A stretch of DNA of 64,000 nt from Rhodococcus sp. B50 (GTDB lineage: Bacteria > Actinomycetota > Actinomycetes > Mycobacteriales > Mycobacteriaceae), in assembly GCF_013602415.1 (NCBI RefSeq), contig NZ_WPAG02000002.1, positions 1,116,001-1,180,000 of the forward strand. Direction: 5' to 3'. Under the pieces are notes generated by a model. The model had not been told where the DNA came from. It made no database searches and worked only from the letters and a program-made list of their open reading frames with translations. The position numbers and the translations under genes were made by a program. This document shows positions 51,616-60,991 of the stretch, piece after piece (position 1 is the first letter of the stretch; each line of letters starts with the position of its first letter).

Positions 51616-53082
51616 ATGACTACAGTTCTCGGTGTCTCGGTCGGTGCCAGCGCGGTGCGCTTTGCGCGCCGTGACACCGGGAGCCTCGACAGCCCCGTCT
51701 TCCGATCCCGCTCGATGCCCGCCCTGCTCGACCGGCCGGCCGAGATGGCCGCGGAGTCCATCGAAACGATGATCGCAGAGACCGACGAGATCGAGCAGGT
51801 GCGTGCCATCGGCGTCGCGTACCAGAACGAGACGCAGGCCGATTTCGTCCAGGGTGCGATGAGCCGCCTGGACATCGACAACTTCCGACTCGTCCCGGAA
51901 GTGACCGCTGCGCTCGAAATGCTGGAAACCACGGGCGATCTCGGCGACCACGAGACACTCGTGTTCTACGACCTCGGCAGCTCGGGCCTTACCGTCACGG
52001 TCGTCGACCGGGGCATCCGCATCGCGTTGAGCACGGCCCGCTCGGACGGGATCAGCGGCGACCTCGTCGACCGGTTGATCTACGACCACCACGTCGAACT
52101 CCAGCGCTTCGCCGAGCCGGCCGACATGGCCGCGCAGCGGGCGCTCACCGCCCGCTGCAGAGACGCGAAGGAGCAGCTGTCCTCGAAGGATGCGGTGTGC
52201 ATGCCGGGTGAGGGTGGTCTGCTGCTGCTCTCTCAGGACAGCTTCGATTCGCTCATCGACGGACCCGTGAAGGCCTCGGCCCGCCTCACCCTCGACGTGA
52301 TCCGTCGCTCGGGACGCACACCCGACGCCGCGGTGCTCATCGGGGGTGGCGCGAACATTCCGCTGGTCACCGCAGTGATGGAGTCGTGGCTCGACATTCC
52401 GGTCATCGTGCCCCCGCAGCCCGAACTCGTGGCGGCGGAGGGAGCGGCGCTGCTCGCCCGCCCGGCAACCGCGGAGTCCGCCGAGACCGCGGAGTTCGCC
52501 GCGACGCCTGCGTTCACCGAGACGGCACAGTTCGCCCCGCAGGTCCTCGCGCCGGATGCGCCCACCGAGAGTTTCGTTGCCGCCGACATCCGGCAGGAGA
52601 TGAGGGCGCCCGCGCAGCCGCGGAACCGTCGGCGCCTCCTGCTGGCGGGCGGGGCTGTCGTCGTCGCCGCGGCGATCGGCCTGGGTGTCGACCTGCTGCA
52701 GGGTTCCGGACGCGAGCCACAACCGACCGCGACGCAACAGGAGATGCAGGTGCCGCCGGCCCAGCCGGCAGCGGAGCCACGTCCCACGACAACCACGGAC
52801 GCCGCCACCTCATCGGAAGTCAGGCCCACGGTGGTGGACGAGCAGTCGACGGTCACGGACCGGAGCGAGTCCCGCACCACTTACCAGCCGCAGACGCAAA
52901 CCTCCCCGCAGGCGCCCATCTCCACCGGGGCGCAGGAGGACGCGGCGGTCGACACCCCCGTGCCGTCACTCGAACCGGCGCCGGCCCCGATGGTCCCCGG
53001 ACTCCCCGGGTTCGAGCTGCCGACGCTGCCGCAGCCCCCGCAGATCCAGCTCCCGCAGCTGCCCCGCATTCCCGGGTTCTGA
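51616..53082 (+). CDS. Hsp70-like protein with membrane anchor and Pro-rich tail
   Basis: A 488-residue protein with an actin/Hsp70 ATPase-like fold: phosphate loop 1 VLGVSVGASAVRFARRD at the start, phosphate 2 FYDLGSSGLTVTVVDRG (about 117-133) and the adenosine motif AVLIGGGANIPLV (about 238-250). The substrate-binding half is replaced by an Ala/Glu linker, a transmembrane helix (RRLLLAGGAVVVAAAIGLGV, about 338-358) and a 130-residue Pro/Thr/Gln-rich tail ending in LPQLP repeats that would face outside. Similar Hsp70 family proteins occur in nocardioform actinobacteria. Function unknown. Confidence 0.82.
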   Translation: MTTVLGVSVGASAVRFARRDTGSLDSPVFRSRSMPALLDRPAEMAAESIETMIAETDEIEQVRAIGVAYQNETQADFVQGAMSRLDIDNFRLVPEVTAALEMLETTGDLGDHETLVFYDLGSSGLTVTVVDRGIRIALSTARSDGISGDLVDRLIYDHHVELQRFAEPADMAAQRALTARCRDAKEQLSSKDAVCMPGEGGLLLLSQDSFDSLIDGPVKASARLTLDVIRRSGRTPDAAVLIGGGANIPLVTAVMESWLDIPVIVPPQPELVAAEGAALLARPATAESAETAEFAATPAFTETAQFAPQVLAPDAPTESFVAADIRQEMRAPAQPRNRRRLLLAGGAVVVAAAIGLGVDLLQGSGREPQPTATQQEMQVPPAQPAAEPRPTTTTDAATSSEVRPTVVDEQSTVTDRSESRTTYQPQTQTSPQAPISTGAQEDAAVDTPVPSLEPAPAPMVPGLPGFELPTLPQPPQIQLPQLPRIPGF

Positions 53083-53086
53083 TCCG

Positions 53087-53701
53087 TCAGCCGCAGACCG
53101 CCGGCGTCCCCCGAGGACTCGCCGGTTCCGGATGAGGCAACAGTCGCTGCCACCACCGGGCCACCCGTGGACTCGGAAACAGCCGCGCGGCACGGAACCG
53201 GATCGCGTCGGATTCGGTGCGAACCGACAGGGCAGGTGCCACGACCTGCGTTCTCGGCGCCGAGTGCACGCGTTCGTCGTGGCACCAATCGACCACCACC
53301 GACCGCGCCCCGCTCCGGAGGATCAGCGACCGCACCGGCCCGTCGACGAAGACCTCCCGGTCGACGTGACGTGGGCCGAGACATCCGGCCTCCAGGACGG
53401 ACGCGACGCCCAGAAGAATCTCGGGTTCGGTGGACGGCCGGCTGGCCTCGACCAACAGACGCTCTTCGTCGACCTCACGGACGGCGACGTCGCTCCCTCC
53501 CGAAACGTCCCCTACCAGCAACGCCACGTAGTCGGTCTCACTCTCCGAATCTCGGATCGCCAACAATCGGGCCTCCCGGGAGCCGCAGCGCAGCGATTCG
53601 TCGAGCTCCGGTGTCACCGTGCGCGCAACCTCTGCAGCACTCAGGTCGATCCGTCTCGACGTCCAGCTGAAGAACGGCTCCGACGATGTCGTGGTCATCA
53701 C
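53087..53701 (-). CDS. Hypothetical protein
   Basis: A 204-residue protein without recognisable domain. It has no signal peptide or membrane helix, a beta-rich centre (RSLILRSGARSVVVDWCHDE) and a basic Trp-containing end (ARWWQRLLPHPEP). It fits exactly between the converging Hsp70-like stop (4 bp away) and the divergent LuxR gene, and codon use is ordinary, so I take it as real. It could be cotranscribed with nothing visible. Confidence 0.6.
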   Translation of the reverse strand: MMTTTSSEPFFSWTSRRIDLSAAEVARTVTPELDESLRCGSREARLLAIRDSESETDYVALLVGDVSGGSDVAVREVDEERLLVEASRPSTEPEILLGVASVLEAGCLGPRHVDREVFVDGPVRSLILRSGARSVVVDWCHDERVHSAPRTQVVAPALSVRTESDAIRFRAARLFPSPRVARWWQRLLPHPEPASPRGTPAVCG

Positions 53702-53864
53702 CAGCTCCTTCGGCCGCTTTCCGTTCGGTTACCTCGACGACTCCATCGTGGTCGCCGAAGGTGGGGACGTCGCGCGTAGTCGAGTACTCGATCTGCGGTC
53801 GCCCGCCGGAGGTGAAATCTCCAACCCGGAGATATCCGCACTCTGCACATCTACGATCGTGTGC

Positions 53865-56522
53865 ATGGATCAGCGCTGGCCACTGATTCAGCGGCGGGGG
53901 GAACTGGAGATCATTGTCGCGGCCCTGACGGACCCCGACCGAGGCGGTGTGGTCCTCACCGGAGATCCCGGCGTCGGCAAGACCACCCTGGCCCGCATGG
54001 CCACCGACTCGCTGTCTGCCCCGGTGCGCTGGATCGCAGGAACAGAATCCGCTCGCAGCATCCCGCTGGGTGCCTTCGCGCACCTCATCGAAGCTCCCCC
54101 CGCTCGCGACCCCGTCGCCTTCCTCGCCGCCGCACGACAGACGCTGCTGCACGAGCACGGCTCCGATCACGCACGCCTGGTCCTCGGAGTCGACGACGCC
54201 CACCTGCTCGACCCGCTGTCGGCCACCTTCCTCCACCAGCTCGCACTCGATCGCGCGGTCCACGCGGTGGCCACGGTCCGCAACGGCGAGGCCGTGCCCG
54301 ACGCCGTCACCTCCCTGTGGAAGGACGGCCATCTCATCCGGTTGGAGCTGTCACCGTTCACCCGGCAGCAATGCATCGACCTCGTCGAAACGGTGCTCGG
54401 TGGCCCATTGGAGGAGTTGAGCGCCGACCTGATCTGGAACGCCTCGGGCGGGAACGCCCTGTTCGTCCACCACCTGGTGATCGGAACCCGTGAAGCAGGC
54501 ACACTCCGCCGCGCCGGGAACGTGTGGCAGCTCCGTGGCGGCACCGCCGTCACCTCCGAGCTGGCCTCACTCCTCGAACATCGCATCGATCACCTCGCGC
54601 CCGAGGTGCTGCAGGCGCTGCAACTGCTGGCGTTCTGCGAGCCGCTCGACCTCGAGATCCTCTGCGGTCTCGCCGGCGACGACGCGGTCGAGGAAGCGGA
54701 ACGACGAGGGTTGATCGACGTCGTCGACGACCGCAACTTCCGCGTTCGCTACACCCATCCTCTGTTCGGTGAGGTGGTGCGCCGTCGCGTAGGCCGAGTC
54801 GCGGGTCGCAGGATCCGCGGTCAACTCGTCGAGGCACTCGGCTCCCGCGTCCAGCGGAGTCCGGCCGATCGAATCCGGCTGGCCGAGCTCTCCCTGGACA
54901 GCAACCGGTCCATCGATCCCGAACTGCTCGAGACCGCGGCCCACGACGCGATCGCCCTGGGCGACGCGCCGCTCGCCGAACGTCTCGCACGCGCGGCGTT
55001 CGATGCCACGGGCACGTTCTCGGCGGCGGACCTCCTCGCCCGCGCACTGGTGTGGCTGGGCGGCATCAGCGAGGTCGAGTCCGTTCTGGCCTCGTTCGAC
55101 CCCCGCACCCTCGACGAGAGCGAACTCGTGCGGTGGGGCGCAACCCGCATCTCCAATCTGTTCTGGGGGATGGGCAACGCCGCCGAGGCCCAGCAGGTGC
55201 TCGCCACCCTCCGCGAACTCGTCACCCGACCGCATCTCCGCCTGGTGGTCGACGCGATCGACTGCGGGTGTGCGGTGTACGAAGGGCGCCCACGCGACGC
55301 GCTCACCCTCGCCCATCGCATCCTCGCCACCGAAACCGCACTCCCGTGGGCCGTCGAATGGGCCTTCTTCGGCGGCGGACTGGCCCTCGCGGTGATGGGA
55401 CGCGGTCACGAGGTCCCCGCGATGGCTGCGCGCTGCGCCGCCATCGCCCACCAGGTCGACGGCCTGCTGCGCTATCCCGCCGGTCTGGGCGAAGTCCTCG
55501 CACTGCTCCTCACCGGAAACCTCGACGAGGCCGAGCGACGCGCCGAGACCTACCGGGAAAGTGCGGTGCGGGGTCCCGCCGACGCCCATGGGACCGCCAC
55601 GTCGATGGGACAGTATCTCGCGTGGGGCCTGGCGAACATCCTGCTCGGCGTCGTCGACACCACCCGGGGGCGGTTCGTCCACGCCGTGCACCGCCTCGAA
55701 CAGGCCGTCGCCGCCCTCCAGGTGGACGACCGCGCCGCCGTCGTCTCCTGGAACGTGCCGGCGTACATCGCCCTCACGCAGGGCTACGCCGTCCTCGGTC
55801 GTGTCAACGACGCGGATGCCGCACTGGCGCAGGCGACATCGTGCAGCGGGCGGCACGTCGCCGTCTTCGATCCGCAACTCCGGACCGCGGAGGCTTGGCT
55901 CGCCGCGGCGCGCGGCGAGACCACGAACGCGATCGCCCTCGCCCGAACCGCGGCCGAGACCGCGGCCCGGAGCGACCAGTTCGCTGTCGAGGCGAGCGCC
56001 CTGCACGTCGCCACCCGATTCGGGGATCACACGACAGCCCAACGACTCTCCGAACTGGCCGAACAGTGCGACGGGCGCCTCGTCGCGGTCATCGCCGCCC
56101 ACGCGACCGCAGCCGCGGCCAGCGACGGCCGGGGACTGTCCGCCGCGGCGGCCGACTTCGAGGCCCTCGGCGCCCTCGCCGACGCCGCCGACGCCCACGC
56201 TCTGGCCGCCATCGCCTACCGCGATCACGGGGACACCCGGCGCTCGGTCGAGGCGGCCGCCGCGGCCGCCGCACTCGCCGTGCGATGCGACCACGCCACC
56301 TCGCCGGCCCTGGACGAAGCGGCCCGCCCGCTCCCCCTGACCAGCCGGGAACGGGAGATCGCCGCCATGGTCACCGCCGGCCTGTCCAACCGGCAGATCG
56401 CCGACCGTCTCGTGGTGTCCGTTCGCACCGTCGAGGGTCACATCTACCGGGCATGCACCAAACTCGACGTGTCCGACCGCACGGCGCTCGCCGAAATGAT
56501 GCGGGACACCGGCCGGCGATAA
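53865..56522 (+). CDS. Large AAA-type LuxR regulator (LAL/MalT-like)
   Basis: An 885-residue regulator of the LAL class. The N-terminal ATPase has Walker A GDPGVGKTTLA (about 33-43) and Walker B LVLGVDDAHLLD; a winged-helix and a long helical TPR-like region (about 330-780) follow. The C-terminal LuxR helix-turn-helix is LTSREREIAAMVTAGLSNRQ, then IADRLVVSVRTVEGHIYRA (about 825-870). ATG 53865 is used; an in-frame GTG two codons upstream is an alternative. LAL proteins switch on ligand and ATP binding. Its target is unknown. Confidence 0.9.
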   Translation: MDQRWPLIQRRGELEIIVAALTDPDRGGVVLTGDPGVGKTTLARMATDSLSAPVRWIAGTESARSIPLGAFAHLIEAPPARDPVAFLAAARQTLLHEHGSDHARLVLGVDDAHLLDPLSATFLHQLALDRAVHAVATVRNGEAVPDAVTSLWKDGHLIRLELSPFTRQQCIDLVETVLGGPLEELSADLIWNASGGNALFVHHLVIGTREAGTLRRAGNVWQLRGGTAVTSELASLLEHRIDHLAPEVLQALQLLAFCEPLDLEILCGLAGDDAVEEAERRGLIDVVDDRNFRVRYTHPLFGEVVRRRVGRVAGRRIRGQLVEALGSRVQRSPADRIRLAELSLDSNRSIDPELLETAAHDAIALGDAPLAERLARAAFDATGTFSAADLLARALVWLGGISEVESVLASFDPRTLDESELVRWGATRISNLFWGMGNAAEAQQVLATLRELVTRPHLRLVVDAIDCGCAVYEGRPRDALTLAHRILATETALPWAVEWAFFGGGLALAVMGRGHEVPAMAARCAAIAHQVDGLLRYPAGLGEVLALLLTGNLDEAERRAETYRESAVRGPADAHGTATSMGQYLAWGLANILLGVVDTTRGRFVHAVHRLEQAVAALQVDDRAAVVSWNVPAYIALTQGYAVLGRVNDADAALAQATSCSGRHVAVFDPQLRTAEAWLAAARGETTNAIALARTAAETAARSDQFAVEASALHVATRFGDHTTAQRLSELAEQCDGRLVAVIAAHATAAAASDGRGLSAAAADFEALGALADAADAHALAAIAYRDHGDTRRSVEAAAAAAALAVRCDHATSPALDEAARPLPLTSREREIAAMVTAGLSNRQIADRLVVSVRTVEGHIYRACTKLDVSDRTALAEMMRDTGRR

Positions 56523-56535
56523 CAGGACCGCCGGC

Positions 56536-57081
56536 TCATCCCATCGACTTCGCGCCGTCGAAGGATTCGCGGATGATGTCGGCGTGACCGGCGTGCTGCG
56601 CCGTCTCCGCGACGATGTGCAGCAGCGCGCGGCGCACCGACCACGTCTCCTCGATGTTCCACGGCGCCTTCGGTAGTTCGTGGATCACGTCCAGCGACGG
56701 CAGCGTCCGCACCAGCTCGTCCGTCCGCGCCGCCACCTCGTCGTAGGCGCGCAGCGCTCCTTCGAGGGTCTCACCGGGCTGCAGCTGGAAGTCCTTGTCG
56801 CGCTCGGCGAAATCCTCTTCGGTCCACTCGGTGAAATCCTTCTCCATGTAGGCGGCTCCGATCACGAGGAAATCCGCCCATCCCCGCTCGACCTCGGTCA
56901 CGTGCTTGATGAGTCCGCCGATCGTCAAGGCGCTCACCGTCGTTCGTTGTGAGGCCTGTTCGGTGGTGAGATCGCGGGCCGTGAACCGCAGGAAGTGCCG
57001 CGCGTGGGCGAGGCTCGACAGCAGATCGCGGCGTTCCTGGTCGAGGGTCGGGGTGGCGTTCCGGGTGGTGGTCTCGGTCAT
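56536..57081 (-). CDS. DinB/DUF664 family protein (putative mycothiol-dependent)
   Basis: A 181-residue four-helix-bundle protein of the DinB superfamily. It has the metal-ligand pattern of the group: GGLIKHVTEVERGW (His, about 55-68) and LLHIVAETAQHAGHADIIRE (two His, about 155-175), with ARHFLRFTARDLTTEQASQR at the start. DUF664 members include mycothiol-dependent transferases and maleylpyruvate isomerase. ATG 57081 has GAGGAG about 7 nt upstream. It is divergent from a WYL regulator that probably controls it. Confidence 0.85.
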   Translation of the reverse strand: MTETTTRNATPTLDQERRDLLSSLAHARHFLRFTARDLTTEQASQRTTVSALTIGGLIKHVTEVERGWADFLVIGAAYMEKDFTEWTEEDFAERDKDFQLQPGETLEGALRAYDEVAARTDELVRTLPSLDVIHELPKAPWNIEETWSVRRALLHIVAETAQHAGHADIIRESFDGAKSMG

Positions 57082-57181
57082 CGGGTGCTCCTCGTCGTCG
57101 TGGTCCGGCAAGAACTACGCTAGGAGCCATTGGTGCCAGTTCCTGTCACTTATAGGTCTGCAGGTGCGGAAGAATGAGGTC

Positions 57182-58144
57182 ATGTCCGACACGAGCTCCC
57201 GCACCCTGCGGCTTCTGTCGCTGTTGCAGACCCACCGCTACTGGCTCGGCGCCGAACTCGCCGACCGTATGGGCGTCTCGCTGCGAACCCTGCGCCGCGA
57301 CATCGAACGTCTCCGCGATCTCGGATATCCGGTGCGTTCCGATCGTGGGGTCGGCGGCGGGTACCAGCTCGCGCCGGGCGCGTCGTTGCCACCGCTGGCC
57401 CTCGACGACGACGAAGCGGTCGCGCTCGCGGTGGGACTTCTCACCGCCGCACAGACCTCGATCACCGGGATCGCCGAGATCTCCGTGCGGGCGCTGGCCA
57501 AGGTCATCCAGGTGATGCCGCCGCGATTGCGACGCCAGGTGGAGGCGCTCGATGCGGCGACGGTCTCCGCCGATACCCCCTGGGCGACCTGCGCGACCGA
57601 TTCGCAGCAACTCGTCACCGTCGCGCGCGCGTGCCGCGACGACGAACGCATCGTCTTCGAGTACACCGCGGCCGACGGCACCGCGACGAGCCGGCGCGTC
57701 GAACCCCGGCAGCTCGTCTCACTCGGGCGACGCTGGTATCTCGTCGGCTACGACCTCGACCGCGGTGACTGGCGCAGCTTCCGGCTCGACCGCATGTCCG
57801 AGACCACAGCCACCGGGATGCGCTTCCGGCAGCGCGACCTGCCCGGCGGCGACGCCGCGGCCTTCGTCGAACGCGGCATCCGCAGCCGCTCCCACGTGAA
57901 GGTCAGCGCGGAACTGGAGGCGCCGGAGCACGAGGTGCGGCGTCGGATAGGCCAGTGGGCCGATGTGATCGCGATCGACTCCGAACGGTGCCGGATCGAG
58001 GTGGACGCCGACAGCATGGACTGGGCGGTCTTCGCCGTGGGCATGTCCGGTGGACGGCTGCTCGGTGCGTCACCGCCGGAGTTCGTCGAGCACCTGGAGA
58101 CCTGGTCGAATCGGCTGGTCACCGTCGTCGACCACTCGGAATGA
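57182..58144 (+). CDS. WYL-domain transcriptional regulator (YafY-type)
   Basis: A 320-residue regulator with a DeoR-like HTH_11 at 5-60 (RLLSLLQTHRYWLGAELADR, then MGVSLRTLRRDIERLRDLG), the GVGGGYQL wing, and a WYL sensor domain (about 145-225) with RQLVSLGRRWYLVGYDLDRG carrying the WYL core. A WCX C-terminal domain follows. Such proteins sense nucleic acids or small ligands and often control the divergent gene, here the DinB protein, across a 100-bp gap with a TATAGG -10-like element at 57151-57156. Confidence 0.9.
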   Translation: MSDTSSRTLRLLSLLQTHRYWLGAELADRMGVSLRTLRRDIERLRDLGYPVRSDRGVGGGYQLAPGASLPPLALDDDEAVALAVGLLTAAQTSITGIAEISVRALAKVIQVMPPRLRRQVEALDAATVSADTPWATCATDSQQLVTVARACRDDERIVFEYTAADGTATSRRVEPRQLVSLGRRWYLVGYDLDRGDWRSFRLDRMSETTATGMRFRQRDLPGGDAAAFVERGIRSRSHVKVSAELEAPEHEVRRRIGQWADVIAIDSERCRIEVDADSMDWAVFAVGMSGGRLLGASPPEFVEHLETWSNRLVTVVDHSE

Positions 58145-58224
58145 CCGCCTTTCCGGCGCCATGACCCATCTCACAATCATTCGAGCGTCGGAATGCCGTC
58201 GGGGTGGGAGTGGTTGCGCCACCC

Positions 58225-59301
58225 ATGGACCTGTTCACACCTGTAGCCCTCGGAGACCTCGAACTCGCGAACCGTATCGTCATGGCGCCGCTGACCCGCC
58301 TGCGTGGTGGTTCGGCCGGTGTACCCGGAGATCTGATCGTCGAGCACTACCGCCAGCGGGCGAGTGTCGGTCTGATCATCGCCGAGGGAACCTATGTGAA
58401 CTTCGAATCCCAGGCCTTCGTCGGCCAGCCCGGAATCGTCACCGACGAGCAGGTCGCCGGCTGGCGCCGCGTGGCGGACGCCGTGCACGACCGCGACGGT
58501 CGCATCGTGGTTCAGTTGATGCACGGCGGTCGCGTCACACATCCGGGCGTCAACGGCGGCCGACGGGTCGTCGCGCCGAGCGCCATCGCGATCGACGGCC
58601 AGGTGCACACCGAGCAGGACAAGCAGCCCTACCCCGTGCCCCATGCACTGACTACCGGCGAGATCCCTTCCGTCGTCGACGACTTCGTCGCCTCGGCCCG
58701 CCGCGCCATCGACGCCGGACTCGACGGCGTCGAGGTCCACAGCGCCAACGGCTACCTGCTGCACGAATTCCTCTCTCCCGTCTCGAACGTGCGGGACGAC
58801 GAATACGGCGGTTCGGTGGAGAATCGGACCCGGCTGGTCGTCGAGGTCGTCAAGGCCGTGTCGGACGCAGTCGGTGCCGGACGCGTCGGGCTGCGGATCT
58901 CCCCCGAACACAACATCCAGGACGCGCTCGAGACCGATCGCAACGATGTGCGCGCCGTCTACGGCGCTCTCGTCGACGAACTGCAGCCCCTCGGCCTGGC
59001 TTATCTGTCCGTCCTGCACAAGGAACCGACCGGCGATCTGGTACAGGAACTTCGGAAGCGTTTCGGCGGCAAGGTGATCGCCAACAGCGGGTTCGGTTCG
59101 CCGACCACCCGCGACGAAGCTCTGCAGCTGATCGAGGATTCGCACGCCGACGCCGTGGCGGTCGGTCGCGCGCTGATCGCCAATCCCGACCTGGTCGAGC
59201 GCTGGCGGGACGGGCAGCCGGAGAACGCACCGCGTCCGGAGCTGTTCTACGCGTCCGGGGCCGAGGGGTACACCGACTACCCGTTCCTGCAGACCGTCTG
59301 A
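58225..59301 (+). CDS. Old Yellow Enzyme family alkene reductase
   Basis: A 358-residue FMN-dependent ene-reductase using NADPH to reduce activated C=C bonds of enals, enones or nitro-alkenes. Diagnostic segments are MDLFTPVALGDLELANRIVM, QLMHGGRVTHP, the catalytic-site VEVHSANGYLLHEFLSPVSN followed by DEYGGSVENR, and VGRALIANPDLVER. The ATG at 58225 gives the normal family N-terminus; GTGs at 58204 and 58210 are alternatives. It is 80 bp after the WYL regulator, with no clear operon partner downstream. Confidence 0.92.
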   Translation: MDLFTPVALGDLELANRIVMAPLTRLRGGSAGVPGDLIVEHYRQRASVGLIIAEGTYVNFESQAFVGQPGIVTDEQVAGWRRVADAVHDRDGRIVVQLMHGGRVTHPGVNGGRRVVAPSAIAIDGQVHTEQDKQPYPVPHALTTGEIPSVVDDFVASARRAIDAGLDGVEVHSANGYLLHEFLSPVSNVRDDEYGGSVENRTRLVVEVVKAVSDAVGAGRVGLRISPEHNIQDALETDRNDVRAVYGALVDELQPLGLAYLSVLHKEPTGDLVQELRKRFGGKVIANSGFGSPTTRDEALQLIEDSHADAVAVGRALIANPDLVERWRDGQPENAPRPELFYASGAEGYTDYPFLQTV

Positions 59302-59323
59302 GCGTAAGTCCTACGAGGCGCTC

Positions 59324-59397
59324 GGATCCTTGCGCGCCGAACCGTTTCTCGCCGCTGCTGTAGCGCGGGCGAGGCCCGGTTCGGCGCGCGAGGATTC
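59324..59397. terminator. Long inverted repeat between converging genes
   Basis: Arms 59324-59344 and 59377-59397 (21 bp each) pair with two mismatches around a 32-nt loop. The arms share the core GCGCGCCGAACCG. It lies between the stops of the ene-reductase (59301) and the flavoprotein monooxygenase (59415), the place for a bidirectional terminator. Confidence 0.65.
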
Positions 59398-59414
59398 GGC
59401 GCGGGCGTCCGATG

Positions 59415-60881
59415 TCACTCGTTCCGACGATCGCGGCCTGCACCGCCGCACCATTTCGCGAGCGCGTCGTCGAGACCGTCCGTCGAGCCCTCTCCCACCC
59501 ATGCCACGTGCCCGTCGGGACGGACAAACACCGCCGTAGGCGCGTCCACGACACCGAGCATCGGCAACTCCCATACGCCGCCGTAGCGCGCTCGCACACT
59601 GTCGATGTGATCGGGTAGGTCCTCGGAATCAATTGGTAGGCCGTCGAATCGAAACAGGATCGGACGGGCCTGGTGCATGAGTTCGAACACGCGCACTACC
59701 TTTTCCTCGACAACGATGTCGAGATCCGGCATCCGCCGCCCCACCAGCGGATGGCCCTTACCGAGGTCATAGGCGACGTCGAGGCCGGAGAGCAACGCCG
59801 CGATCGGTGATCCGGCGTCGTCGACGCGAAGCACCTCGTCGATCAGCTCGCGCACGGCCTCCTGGCGCGGATCGGCCTTCTGGAAAAGAGATTGGGCCAT
59901 CGTGAATTTCAGCGCCCGCGCCCCGGCCGGGTACCGTTCGGCGTGATAGGTGTCGAGCAGGTCCTCCCCCGAGACCCCTCGCGCGACCTGCCCGAGTTTC
60001 CAGCCGAGGTTGACGGCATCCTGGATACCCAGGCCGATACCCAGTCCGCCGGTGGGTGAATGCACGTGTGCGGCGTCGCCCGCGAGCAGGACCCGGCCCG
60101 CGCGATAGGTCGTCGCCTGCCTGGTCGCGTCAGTGAACCGCGAGAGCCAGGTGGGATCGTGCACACCGAAATCGGTGCCGAACACGTGGATCAGTTCTCG
60201 TCGCAGGTCGTCGAGCGTCGGCGGCGTGGGAGGTCCCAGTTCGGTTTCGGTCACCACGACCCGCGCTCGGCCCTCCCCCATCGGGTACAGACCGTGGACG
60301 CCGCGTTCGTCGATCTTAACGTCGGTGGGGAGTTCCTCGGTGACCCGTACTTCGGCGATCAGGCTGCTGCGTGTCGCATCGGGCCCTTCGAAACCGATCC
60401 CGGCCTCGCGGCGCACGACACTGCGCCCACCGTCGGCACCCACCACGTACCGAGCCTGCATCGTCTCCCCTGATGCGAACCGAAGACGGACGTTCTCCTC
60501 GTCTGCGTGGACCCCGACGACCTTGATGTTCCGCCGGATCGGCACGCCGAGTTCCTCGACCCACTGCAGCAACAGTCGTTCGATGTGGTTCTGGAACAAC
60601 GCGAGCGTGTACGGATGGGGGGTGGGCAGACGGCCCACGTCGAGCCTGGTGCCCCCGAAGGTCACGGTGTTCACCGTTCGCCCCTCGGCGAGGAAGCGCT
60701 CGGCTATTCCTCTTTGATCGAGCAGTTCGATGGTGCGGGCGTGGATACCACCGCCCCGCGACCCTGCGAGTTCCTGCGATTCGCGACGTTCGAGAACGAT
60801 GACGTCCACCCCGGCCAGGCGCAGCTCCCCCGCCAGCATCATTCCTGTCGGCCCGCAGCCGACAACCGCTACCTCGTGCAT
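59415..60881 (-). CDS. FAD-dependent monooxygenase, rifampicin-monooxygenase-like
   Basis: A 488-residue group A flavoprotein hydroxylase. FAD motif VGCGPTGMMLAGEL begins at residue 7; VVGADGGRSVVRR (about 156-168) is the DG motif; GDAAHVHSPTGGLGIGLGIQ is the second FAD motif. The C-terminal thioredoxin-like part ends LRPDGHVAWVGE-type. The pattern FGTDFGVHDPTWLSRFTDATR and YDLGKGHPLVGRRMPD is that of the rifampicin monooxygenase (Rox) group of nocardioforms. It uses NADPH and O2; the natural substrate is probably an aromatic polyketide or phenol. ATG 60881 has GAGGAGAGG upstream. Confidence 0.85.
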   Translation of the reverse strand: MHEVAVVGCGPTGMMLAGELRLAGVDVIVLERRESQELAGSRGGGIHARTIELLDQRGIAERFLAEGRTVNTVTFGGTRLDVGRLPTPHPYTLALFQNHIERLLLQWVEELGVPIRRNIKVVGVHADEENVRLRFASGETMQARYVVGADGGRSVVRREAGIGFEGPDATRSSLIAEVRVTEELPTDVKIDERGVHGLYPMGEGRARVVVTETELGPPTPPTLDDLRRELIHVFGTDFGVHDPTWLSRFTDATRQATTYRAGRVLLAGDAAHVHSPTGGLGIGLGIQDAVNLGWKLGQVARGVSGEDLLDTYHAERYPAGARALKFTMAQSLFQKADPRQEAVRELIDEVLRVDDAGSPIAALLSGLDVAYDLGKGHPLVGRRMPDLDIVVEEKVVRVFELMHQARPILFRFDGLPIDSEDLPDHIDSVRARYGGVWELPMLGVVDAPTAVFVRPDGHVAWVGEGSTDGLDDALAKWCGGAGRDRRNE

Positions 60882-60922
60882 ACCCGCCCCTCTCCTCGGC
60901 ATCGGACGGGCAGTATGAACCC

Positions 60923-60953
60923 CTGCTGGGGGCTTGCGGCAAGCCCCCAGCAG
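60923..60953 (-). terminator. Hairpin terminator after the SRPBCC gene
   Basis: CTGCTGGGGGCTTGC (60923-60937) pairs perfectly with GCAAGCCCCCAGCAG (60939-60953), leaving a minimal loop. It lies between the SRPBCC stop (60992) and the monooxygenase start (60881) on the minus strand, so the two genes are separate transcripts. Confidence 0.8.
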
Positions 60954-60991
60954 CGCGATACCGTGAGAAGGGGCAGGACGACAAGCCCCCG

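Noticed and set aside
50500..52737. A 745-codon minus-strand frame over the zinc-ribbon, crotonase and Hsp70-like genes
   Set aside because: It is antisense or out of frame to three genes with clear family motifs.
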